Assembly: GCF_023703465.1 (NCBI RefSeq)
Contig: NZ_JAMQGP010000001.1
Location: forward strand, 124,001-188,000
Reading direction: 5' to 3'
DNA: 64,000 bases
Origin: Echinimonas agarilytica
Lineage (GTDB): Bacteria > Pseudomonadota > Gammaproteobacteria > Enterobacterales > Neiellaceae
The notes under the pieces are model-generated. The model had not been told where the DNA came from and ran no database searches. It saw only the letters and a program-made list of their open reading frames with translations. Shown piece by piece: positions 39,137 through 45,638 of this stretch. A program made the translations under genes and the position numbers. How positions within the stretch are numbered: position 1 is the stretch's first letter; each line of letters begins with the position of its first letter.

Positions 39137-39412
39137 ATGCCTAGACCCAAAATTCCGAGAAACATTTGCGGCCGCCCCGCTGATCCTTGTTTCAAGCCCA
39201 ATGGTATTCCTATGGTGAATCTTGAGCAGGTGGAGCTAGCCGCAGATGAGTTTGAGGCCCTTCGCTTGGTTGATTTAGAAGGGAAGCAGCAACAAGAAGC
39301 TGCGGTTGAGATGGGCGTTTCACGTCAGACTCTTGCAAATGTCTTAAAAAGGGCGCGTTTTAAAGTGGCTGATTGCCTTACTCACGGTAAGGCCTTAATC
39401 ATGCATAGCTAA
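39137..39412 (+). CDS. DUF134 (UPF0251) family DNA-binding protein
   Basis: 91 residues. PRPKIPRNICGRPADPCFKP at the N terminus is the family signature, followed by VELAADEFEALRLVDLEGKQ and a sigma-factor-like helix-turn-helix (QEAAVEMGVSRQTLANVLKRAR). The start ATG 39137 has TTAGGAG at good distance; an upstream ATG in frame lacks family support. DUF134 genes commonly sit beside NifX/NifB-type Fe-Mo-cofactor-domain genes, and such a gene follows 69 bases downstream, so the two probably form an operon. A regulatory role for the pair is inferred. Confidence 0.85.
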   Translation: MPRPKIPRNICGRPADPCFKPNGIPMVNLEQVELAADEFEALRLVDLEGKQQQEAAVEMGVSRQTLANVLKRARFKVADCLTHGKALIMHS

Positions 39413-39481
39413 GTTGTGCTCTCTGTTGTCATAGCAAGGGAAAGCGTTAGCTGGGCAATGTTACTAACAAAGGAGCAGGTA

Positions 39482-39988
39482 ATGATTACCGCCATTCCAA
39501 TGAACTACCATGAAATTGCTAACCACTTTACCAAAGCGCTGTCCCTTGTGTTTTTCGACGATCAAGGTAACGAACTTCACCGAGAACCAAATCCGGCTTT
39601 AAATACAAGTTGCTCAGGCAAGACGGCCATGCTTGAGCTTTTCAAGCGGCACAATGCTGAACGGTTTGTTGTGCGTCATATTGGTCAAAAAATGTTAGAG
39701 CGCCTACTGAATAATTCCTATTCTGTTTTTCAGGTGCGTCGTGGTCGCCATGCAGCTCAGAATCTTGCGGTCATCCCAGATACAGAGCTGATACCACTTA
39801 CAGCGGCAGAGCACGGTTCGCCGTCTGTTAATCATGACAAGAAAAAAGCGCAAGGGCGCAAGTGTTGCGGACAAGACGGACTCAAAGAGCAAGCGCACCG
39901 TTCGGGCTCTTGCTGTGGAAGTCACTCTACCCCGCAACATACTTGTCACTCAACCAAACAAGCGGGCCGCGGTGGATGTTGTCACTAG
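39482..39988 (+). CDS. NifX/NifB-associated (dinitrogenase Fe-Mo cofactor) domain protein with Cys-rich tail
   Basis: 168 residues from ATG 39482, chosen for AAGGAG seven bases upstream. Residues 1-110 match the small cofactor-binding domain PF02579 (AIPMNYHEIANHFTKALSLVFFDDQG; RHIGQKMLERLLNN-YSVFQVRRG). The C-terminal 50 residues are rich in Cys and His (KCCGQDG, GSCCGSHS, HTCHSTK, GGCCH), likely a metal-binding tail. No nitrogenase gene is near; in non-diazotrophs such proteins are of unknown function, often linked to metal or Fe-S handling. It pairs with the DUF134 gene. Confidence 0.75.
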   Translation: MITAIPMNYHEIANHFTKALSLVFFDDQGNELHREPNPALNTSCSGKTAMLELFKRHNAERFVVRHIGQKMLERLLNNSYSVFQVRRGRHAAQNLAVIPDTELIPLTAAEHGSPSVNHDKKKAQGRKCCGQDGLKEQAHRSGSCCGSHSTPQHTCHSTKQAGRGGCCH

Positions 39989-40086
39989 TTGAACAATGGC
40001 TCCCCTTGGCGTTTTTTAGCCTGAACCTGCTACTTTTTTTACCGGAATACTCGGTATTAGAGTTCATTTTTTAAAACGCCGAGACA

Positions 40087-40281
40087 ATGTTTCTAATAGC
40101 AAAACACAGCGCTTGCGTGGCTGCTCAAGCGCCTGTGATGACCATATTTACCAAATTCAAGAGCCTTCAGCCACCAAAGCCGAGCAACAGCCAGTGCCAT
40201 ATTGCCATCGATGGCGCTTCGGCCAAACAAGAGCTGCTTAAGGTTTTCATATGGACTGGGCTTTTCCGTCATCCTATTTAA
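40087..40281 (+). CDS. Possible small protein, unknown
   Basis: 64 codons from ATG 40087; its stop overlaps the AGGAG that serves the thioesterase-like gene, as in translationally coupled genes. There is no family resemblance and the Shine-Dalgarno is weak. It could be spurious. Confidence 0.25.
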   Translation: MFLIAKHSACVAAQAPVMTIFTKFKSLQPPKPSNSQCHIAIDGASAKQELLKVFIWTGLFRHPI

Positions 40282-40291
40282 GGAGTTATTT

Positions 40292-40720
40292 GTGCTTCAG
40301 ATCCAGCACGCGAGTAGCCAAGAAGTGTGCCCTAGCGATATACATCCGAATTGTTTTGCGTGTAGTACTGATAACCCTATCGGTTTGGGACTTCGTTTTA
40401 TCCCAATTGCGCCACGAAAAGTCCAGGCCACCTTCTACACCAGAGCTTTGTTTCAAGGCTATAGCAACCGCCTTCATGGCGGCATTATCAGTACGTTGCT
40501 GGATGCTGCGATGACCCACTGCCTTTTTTCCCAAGGGGTAGAGGCTTTGACTGCGGAACTGAAGGTGAGATTTTTAGAGCCTGTGGAGTTAGACAAGCGA
40601 GTGTTATTGGAAGCTGAACTGATCTCGAAAAGGAAGGGGATCTATACCTTAGAGGCTCAGATTACCTTGGAGCAAAAGCGTCTCGCTTTAGCAACGGCAA
40701 AATTTCTTTGCCCTAAATAG
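40292..40720 (+). CDS. PaaI-like hotdog-fold thioesterase
   Basis: 142 residues from GTG 40292, preceded by AGGAG six bases upstream; a longer frame exists but its first 30 codons do not belong to the family. The hotdog core is plain: NPIGLGLRF, SNRLHGGIISTLLDAAMTHCLF (the HGG...D catalytic segment), LTAELKVRFLEPVEL and LEAELISKRKGIYTLEAQI. It would hydrolyse acyl-CoA thioesters; CFAC at residues 21-24 of the product (PNCFACS) is common in this subgroup. It is followed by a DUF1330-like gene. Confidence 0.85.
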   Translation: MLQIQHASSQEVCPSDIHPNCFACSTDNPIGLGLRFIPIAPRKVQATFYTRALFQGYSNRLHGGIISTLLDAAMTHCLFSQGVEALTAELKVRFLEPVELDKRVLLEAELISKRKGIYTLEAQITLEQKRLALATAKFLCPK

Positions 40721-40817
40721 CTGTGGCTCCGTTCCATTGAAGTCTATCTTATTGACAGCTATCTATATGAAGAGCGTCTTTAATGGCCGGTGCCGCTTTA
40801 GGCGGGGGAGTTATGAT

Positions 40818-41120
40818 ATGTATGAATTTTTGGTTGGATTAGATGTTTCAGACGATGAAATTTACGCTGATTATCGCGCCGCAATGAAGCCGATTTTGAA
40901 TCGATATGGTGGTGGATTTGGTTTCGATTTTATCGTTTCAGACGTGCTGCTATCAGAAGTTGATGTGCCGATTAATCGAGTTTTTACTATTCACTTTCCA
41001 AGTCATAGTGCAGCTGAAAACTTCTTCTCTGATCCAGCCTATCTGAGCGTCAAAATTCGGTATTTTGACGCGTCGGTTGCTCATACGACGATCATTTCAA
41101 GTTATGAAAAAGATTATTAA
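40818..41120 (+). CDS. DUF1330-family small protein
   Basis: 100 residues from ATG 40818 with GGGGAG at good spacing. MYEFLVGLDVSDDEIYADYRAAMKPILNRYGGGFGFDF and the later IHFPSHSAAENFFSDPAYLSVKIRYFDASV give the ferredoxin-like alpha/beta pattern of DUF1330 (dimeric alpha-beta barrel). Function unknown. It lies about 100 bases after the thioesterase-like gene on the same strand and converges with the large unknown gene 11 bases away. Confidence 0.75.
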   Translation: MYEFLVGLDVSDDEIYADYRAAMKPILNRYGGGFGFDFIVSDVLLSEVDVPINRVFTIHFPSHSAAENFFSDPAYLSVKIRYFDASVAHTTIISSYEKDY

Positions 41121-41131
41121 CAACGGGAGAA

Positions 41132-42874
41132 TCATTCGTTGTCCTTTTCATACTGCGCTTTGTCTAACACAGCGAACATCTGTTTTTTTTCGTCTTCGCT
41201 TAGGTCAACAAATGCTTGAATGTTCGGGAGTCGGCTCGATAAGTTGGAGGACAACGCTAAACGCGCCACATCGTGGGCTACATCTTGAAGAGCTTGGTAA
41301 GGATACTTGCTGCCCAGTCGAACGATTGGCCTGTCTTTTCTAAACGCGGCATTGGTCGCCTGCTTTAGTCCTAAGTGGCGTGATTGAAAATAGACTGCCA
41401 ACGATTGCTCTAAGCGACCAAGAGGATTGCAAAGTAAGCTGTTCACCGCATCTGGAGCAGCAAATCGTGTAATGAAGTTATTGTAAGCGGCAATGAGCAT
41501 GTATTCGCAAGCCTGCTCGGTGTAAGGTTTGCTGTGAGTATCCCAGAATAAGCGCTCCATTGCTGCATTGGCGTTTGGTTGCACTGACTCGTCACTGTAT
41601 CTGAAGCAATAAAGGAATATAGCGAGTGTATTGCAGGACGCTCCAGGGTGTTGTTGGTTTGCGAGCTCGCTAAGAACTTGGGTAAGCGCACGGATGATTT
41701 CCCGCTCTGTACTCGGCACGGGTTGACCCTTTCGGATTTCATCTTTGACCAAGTGAACTGACTGTTCAAACATCTCAGGTGTTACCCAGTCGACTAACTG
41801 TTCAAACGCCATTACGCTTGATAAGAGAGCACGTAACACATACCCAAGCCCATCTAGTTGATTGAAGTAATTGGTTATTAAATGGTTCCCTTCAACGCCC
41901 GACTTCATCAATAATTTTCTCAGGCGGAGTAGTTTCTTATCGCTTGTGAGGTCGGATTTAAATTGTTCCTGCAACACATAGGGCATAAACAAGCAGTTGC
42001 GGTAAGTGATTAGCTTTTTGGTTGCGTCTGTGCTGCCGGTTTGTTTTTTATGCTCCGATAAAAATGCGGCTGGCTCTTGGTGTTGCGCAGCTTTGGCCAT
42101 CATTTGGCCGTAAGCACTTAAGGAAAATGAGTTGCTTTCCAAGGCCAACATACGTTCGGTATAGAAGCTGAACGGTTTAAATTTATCCAGTATTTTTTTC
42201 ACTGTACTGAACAATAGTCCCGCCATGTATAGCGACTTTACTTGATCATATGCCGCTTCCGACTGGGCCTCAGATATTGGCTGTTTTTCCTGCCATTCAG
42301 AAAAGCTCAACTTATACGTATTCCAGCTGGGGTAGCTGCTTGACCGAATTTCTCTGATCCAAGAAATAGGTTTGGGTGTGAGTCCGTTATTGAGCTGCCA
42401 GCGGTTTAACTGCTGCCTCATGTAGCTTTGGATATTGGCAGGGTATTTTTCTGGCAGTTGCTGAAGCATATGATGCAAATGAAAAAGCACGCCTTGTGTG
42501 TGCTTGTTGGCGCGGCGAGTTAAGCGGATTAACAATAGCGGCAAGGCGATGTGTTGATAGTAGATGGAAGAAAGGCCACAAGTGTCGCAGGTTGGGTACA
42601 AGTCGATTGAATGCAAGTGGCGAAGTATCTTGGCATGGTATGCCAGTAGCGCTCGGATTGCTGTACGGTCGGGTCCTCGATTTGCTAAAAACTCAACGAG
42701 CATTTTTTCCATTTCGCTTTGGGCTTTAAGCCGTCCATTGAGGCTTTTCTTCTCGCTTGGTAAGGCGAGGCGATGACCAAATAGAGACTTGCCCATACAG
42801 TTCACTGCTATTCCTTCTAAGCTTTGGTGGTAACTATCTAATAATTTGAATTTAAATAGTTTTTTCACTCTCAC
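41132..42874 (-). CDS. Large protein of unknown function
   Basis: About 580 residues with no signal peptide, no membrane segment and no family I recognise. The sequence is mostly helical with many Leu and Gln. One CxxC pair (TCDTCG, near residue 100) stands by IYYQHIALPLLLIRLTRRANK; other distinctive stretches are PISWIREIRSSSYPSWNTY and PLGRLEQSLAVYFQSRHLG. The start lies in a GTG-rich run (GTGAGAGTGAGAGTG): GTG 42874 has GGGAG five bases upstream, with 42880 and 42868 as alternatives. It is divergent from a 91-residue gene 112 bases away. A regular reading frame of this length is surely a real gene. Confidence 0.65.
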   Translation of the reverse strand: MRVKKLFKFKLLDSYHQSLEGIAVNCMGKSLFGHRLALPSEKKSLNGRLKAQSEMEKMLVEFLANRGPDRTAIRALLAYHAKILRHLHSIDLYPTCDTCGLSSIYYQHIALPLLLIRLTRRANKHTQGVLFHLHHMLQQLPEKYPANIQSYMRQQLNRWQLNNGLTPKPISWIREIRSSSYPSWNTYKLSFSEWQEKQPISEAQSEAAYDQVKSLYMAGLLFSTVKKILDKFKPFSFYTERMLALESNSFSLSAYGQMMAKAAQHQEPAAFLSEHKKQTGSTDATKKLITYRNCLFMPYVLQEQFKSDLTSDKKLLRLRKLLMKSGVEGNHLITNYFNQLDGLGYVLRALLSSVMAFEQLVDWVTPEMFEQSVHLVKDEIRKGQPVPSTEREIIRALTQVLSELANQQHPGASCNTLAIFLYCFRYSDESVQPNANAAMERLFWDTHSKPYTEQACEYMLIAAYNNFITRFAAPDAVNSLLCNPLGRLEQSLAVYFQSRHLGLKQATNAAFRKDRPIVRLGSKYPYQALQDVAHDVARLALSSNLSSRLPNIQAFVDLSEDEKKQMFAVLDKAQYEKDNE

Positions 42875-42986
42875 TCTCACTCCCGTTTTACCGTCATCTC
42901 CCCCTCATTTTACACGTAAATATTGGTTGTATCTGATTAATATCATTAGCGACAAAAACACGATAAATAGAACAGCGAGGTACGTT

Positions 42987-43262
42987 ATGAATAGTTATTT
43001 GAATAAAGGGTTTAAAGACTTAAAGGGAACCGGATCGGAACTCAGAGACAACCGAGATTATGACCGTTTAGTCGACATGGTTGGAGAAGATGGTGCTAGG
43101 CGTGCAATCCGCCACAAATTGCAAGAGCGCAATCTCACTGAGCACGAATGGGGAGTTTATCGAAAGGTTCGATCAATTTTGCATAGCCATCCTCTACAGG
43201 TAAGAGAAGAAGTCAAAGAAGTGAACAACTTGACTGAAGGTCTGACGGATGACAGCAATTAG
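42987..43262 (+). CDS. Small hydrophilic protein, unknown
   Basis: 91 residues from ATG 42987 (GCGAGG upstream; an upstream in-frame ATG gives an unlikely N terminus). It is highly charged and helical: DLKGTGSELRDNRDYDRLVDMVGEDGARRAIRHKLQERNL..., with no membrane segment or Cys. Family not recognised. It is divergent from the large unknown gene and 167 bases upstream of the FtsZ-C-like gene on the same strand, so the three may belong together. Confidence 0.55.
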   Translation: MNSYLNKGFKDLKGTGSELRDNRDYDRLVDMVGEDGARRAIRHKLQERNLTEHEWGVYRKVRSILHSHPLQVREEVKEVNNLTEGLTDDSN

Positions 43263-43429
43263 CAAGCTAACTGCGCCAACGATTAATGCGCTAAACCCTG
43301 AGTAGGCAAGCTAAGTTTGGCTGATAAAAGTAGGGTTTAGTGCGTGTCTCTGAAGGTTGGATAAGCCGACTAATGGTTTGAGTTGTCATCAAGCAATATG
43401 AACGATGATTTCTATATTTGGAATAACAA

Positions 43430-44077
43430 ATGGCAAAAAATAAGGCGAAAATGACGGCAGGATGTTGTTTTGTAGACGGCATTCCGAGTTTGCAAAGTTG
43501 CGCTACGCGCCAGTCATTTAAAGCGCTGCTGGGGGACGCTTTTCAGCAAGGCGAGGGGGTGATGTTAATGCTCAACGATCAAACAAGATTGCCAGCAGAG
43601 CCTACTCGCTTAAGTGCTTATCTAAGTTTGATAAATGAGTTAGCTGAAGAGCATCAAAAACTGGTTATCGTTGAATTGGTTAAGCAGCAACGCGGAGACA
43701 GGATATTGTCGTGTATTGATTCGGTATTAGCTGAAAATGGTCTTATTGCTTTGGGATATGACGATCTGAAGCAGGTGGTGCGGCATTCTAGTTCAGTTCA
43801 CTTTTTTCATTACAGCCAAGACCAGCTGATGTCGCCTTTAACTCATTTAACAGGCATTGTTAGTGATTCAGTGTTGGGTATCGTTAGAGCTAAAAAATCC
43901 TTTTCATTCGGCGTTTACCAAGACATTGAACAGAACGTCAAAACACACACTGACGGGAATTTTTTTGCTCTTGGGGTTGAGCTTGATGATAGTTTGACGG
44001 ACGACTTTGAGTTAGAGCTTTGCGTTTTTGCTGATCAAGCTGACAACTGTTATTCCAACTTAGTCACGCTGAGCTGA
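43430..44077 (+). CDS. Protein resembling the C-terminal domain of FtsZ
   Basis: 215 residues. The second half follows FtsZ from the central helix to the end of the C-terminal domain: ENGLIALGYDDLKQVV (103-118) against the FtsZ segment GLINVDFADVRTVM; SFSFGVYQDIEQNVKTHTDG (157-176); then FFALGVELDDSLTDDFELEL (178-197) against VVIGTSLDPDMNDELRVTV. The GTP-binding motifs (GGGTGTG) of the N-terminal domain are absent; residues 1-90 show nothing recognisable, with CC at 12-13. It cannot be a normal tubulin-type GTPase. It might bind FtsZ or be a decoy of it. This rests on alignment by eye. Confidence 0.45.
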   Translation: MAKNKAKMTAGCCFVDGIPSLQSCATRQSFKALLGDAFQQGEGVMLMLNDQTRLPAEPTRLSAYLSLINELAEEHQKLVIVELVKQQRGDRILSCIDSVLAENGLIALGYDDLKQVVRHSSSVHFFHYSQDQLMSPLTHLTGIVSDSVLGIVRAKKSFSFGVYQDIEQNVKTHTDGNFFALGVELDDSLTDDFELELCVFADQADNCYSNLVTLS

Positions 44078-44093
44078 GTTGGAATTAGAAATA

Positions 44094-44379
44094 AAAGGGG
44101 TCAGAGCCGTTTTAAATACTCTACTCATCAAGGCAGTATTATTGCGCACAATAATGCTAGTGGTAATGCCACCTAACACTCGCTCATGATGATGTTGGCT
44201 TAGCGGCTTCTATTGAGCGGAATAGCACTGCTGAGGAGGCGAAATCTGCAGATGCTTATTCCGTTTTTTGGGTGTGTGGTCGATTTTGGCGGTCTAGCTA
44301 GAAGCATCGAGGGTGGTGTCTCTCGACGTTTTCGACCCTGTAGAATTTTGCGTCCAAACCAAATGACTCTGACCCCTTT
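44094..44379 (+). repeat. 286-bp inverted-repeat element, most complete copy
   Basis: Perfect 13-bp inverted ends, AAAGGGGTCAGAG (44094-44106) and CTCTGACCCCTTT (44367-44379). Inside, 44117-44176 reads YSTHQGSIIAHNNASGNAT and a stop, which resembles the HLGS-type repeat of an Rhs core. A hairpin CGGAATA.../TATTCCG with a T run follows (about 44218-44270). The right 102 bases are the copy of 36282-36383. No transposase is encoded. Confidence 0.8.
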
Positions 44380-44382
44380 GGT
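44281..44382 (-). repeat. 102-bp direct repeat, copy 2
   Basis: Pairs with 36282-36383 in the same orientation, seven differences by my count. The two copies bracket the hydrolase, DUF134/NifX, thioesterase, DUF1330 and three unknown genes (about 8 kb). Confidence 0.8.
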
Positions 44383-44441
44383 ACGATGAGAGAGGTCGAT
44401 AGGTAACACAGGATGAAAAAACAAGCGCCATGGAACTGGCG

Positions 44442-44469
44442 CTGTCGGTAGTTTGTAGTAGTTGCCCAA
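44442..44469 (+). repeat. Direct repeat copy 2 of the ilvC 3' region
   Basis: 28 bases the same as 24499-24526. The following 20 bases (TTGCCCAATCTT...TTTGGCCTTTT) look like a decayed form of the ilvC terminator. A perfect hairpin GCGCCA/TGGCGC lies directly to the left (44425-44442). No ilvC coding sequence precedes it. Confidence 0.8.
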
Positions 44470-44489
44470 TCTTCCATTTGGCCTTTTGC

Positions 44490-44877
44490 CAATATTTCTG
44501 ATGATTGAACTAAGTTCTGTATCACGGCGTTGAAATAATTCGGGAAAAGCTGTGAGTGACAACTATTCCCGAGTTAAAGCTTACGCACTTTGTTGTTTCG
44601 AAATCCGATTCGGGCATTTCAATGCCTCTGCTGGCAGTTTCGAACAGTGATACAGAAGAAAAATGTCTTCGCCTTGAGGCAAATGACTTTTTCAATAAAC
44701 CTTTTAATGGCATTCCCTCAAGGAGCATGCTCTAGGTTTTTTATCGTTGGTTTTAACTGTAGTGGCTTATTCTGAAATGTTCAAAATAGGCACAATAACA
44801 GTAGCGACCTGAACTGTCGGAATACTGTATACAATTTTTAGTATGGATTTACCAGCAATTCGTAATAAAAATTTACT
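44490..44877. other. Gene-free region at the right edge of the accessory stretch
   Basis: About 390 bases downstream of yihD (leftward). Short open frames on both strands (44522-44728 minus, 44590-44775 plus) lack family resemblance and overlap one another. Small palindrome GGCATTTCAATGCC near 44612. Nothing else identified; no integrase. Confidence 0.35.
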
Positions 44878-45144
44878 TTAGTCAATAATTCCCCGAGCTT
44901 TGAGTAGTGCCGTTTTAAAGTCATCTTCACAGTCTTTTGCAATGCCAGGGAGCATCTCGTGTTGTTCGCTGCCTCCCATTTTTAGCTGATAAAACAAGGT
45001 ATCATCGGTGACTTGGTGAAGTGGTAGGTCGCTACCTGATTGAGTGGCTAATTGCTGCAACAGCTCCGTGAGCTGCAAATCTTGATGCTTTAGCCAATGT
45101 TGGCGCAGTAAATCGGTGATCTCTTCAATTTTGTGTTGATTCAT
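44878..45144 (-). CDS. yihD: YihD family protein (DUF1040)
   Basis: 88 residues. HWLKHQDLQLTELLQQLATQSG, VTDDTLFYQLKMG and EDDFKTALLKARGIID match E. coli YihD along its whole length (89 residues). Cytoplasmic, function unknown. In enterics yihD lies directly before srkA (yihE) and dsbA; here it is the same neighbourhood, but the gene is on the opposite strand with ccoG and a small gene in between. Confidence 0.88.
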   Translation of the reverse strand: MNQHKIEEITDLLRQHWLKHQDLQLTELLQQLATQSGSDLPLHQVTDDTLFYQLKMGGSEQHEMLPGIAKDCEDDFKTALLKARGIID

Positions 45145-45159
45145 TCCCTGACCTTGTCA

Positions 45160-45519
45160 TCAGTGATCCAGCAGTATGCTATGAGTAATTCGACAAACCA
45201 CGGTCACGTGGTAATCGTTGAGCACCAAGTGGCTGGGTTCACTCTCGGTGCAGTAGCGATTATAAAACAGTAGTAAATCGGCTGAACTATTGCTGATATT
45301 CCTAATGTAACGTTGCTCGCGTTGAGAAAAATTCAGGCGCTCGTTGTCTATTCGTTTAAGAAAATCATCTTGATTATAGTCTTTGACGCCATTTACCTTT
45401 GCCATGATCTTATCGACCATTTCGGTCGGTTTTGTGCCCACCCACTGCTTGAACGACTCATTTTTGAACGCCATCATGACAGCTGCAACAGCCAGTAAAC
45501 AAAAGAACACTTTTTTCAT
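45160..45519 (-). CDS. Small membrane-anchored protein, unknown
   Basis: 119 residues from ATG 45519 (MKKVFFCLLAVAAVMMAF), which gives a signal peptide or N-terminal anchor; a longer frame upstream would hide this signal. The rest is hydrophilic, with MVDKIMAKVNGVKDYNQDDFLKRID and two Cys (YNRYCTES, VVCRITH) that may pair in the periplasm. Not recognised. It precedes yihD by 15 bases on the same strand, probably one transcript, and is divergent from ccoG. Confidence 0.6.
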   Translation of the reverse strand: MKKVFFCLLAVAAVMMAFKNESFKQWVGTKPTEMVDKIMAKVNGVKDYNQDDFLKRIDNERLNFSQREQRYIRNISNSSADLLLFYNRYCTESEPSHLVLNDYHVTVVCRITHSILLDH

Positions 45520-45638
45520 GGTTTTAATTACATTTGTTAAATAGGGGAAAGCGCGAAAAGCGCTTATAATAACCAAGTTTTCATTATGTGGTGTTGCTGA
45601 GTCAATAACTAGCAGCATTCGCACAGAATCAGGAAGGC

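Noticed and set aside
44522-44775. Overlapping short frames on both strands at the right edge of the accessory stretch
   Set aside because: They lie on top of each other, lack ribosome sites and resemble nothing; possibly decayed DNA.
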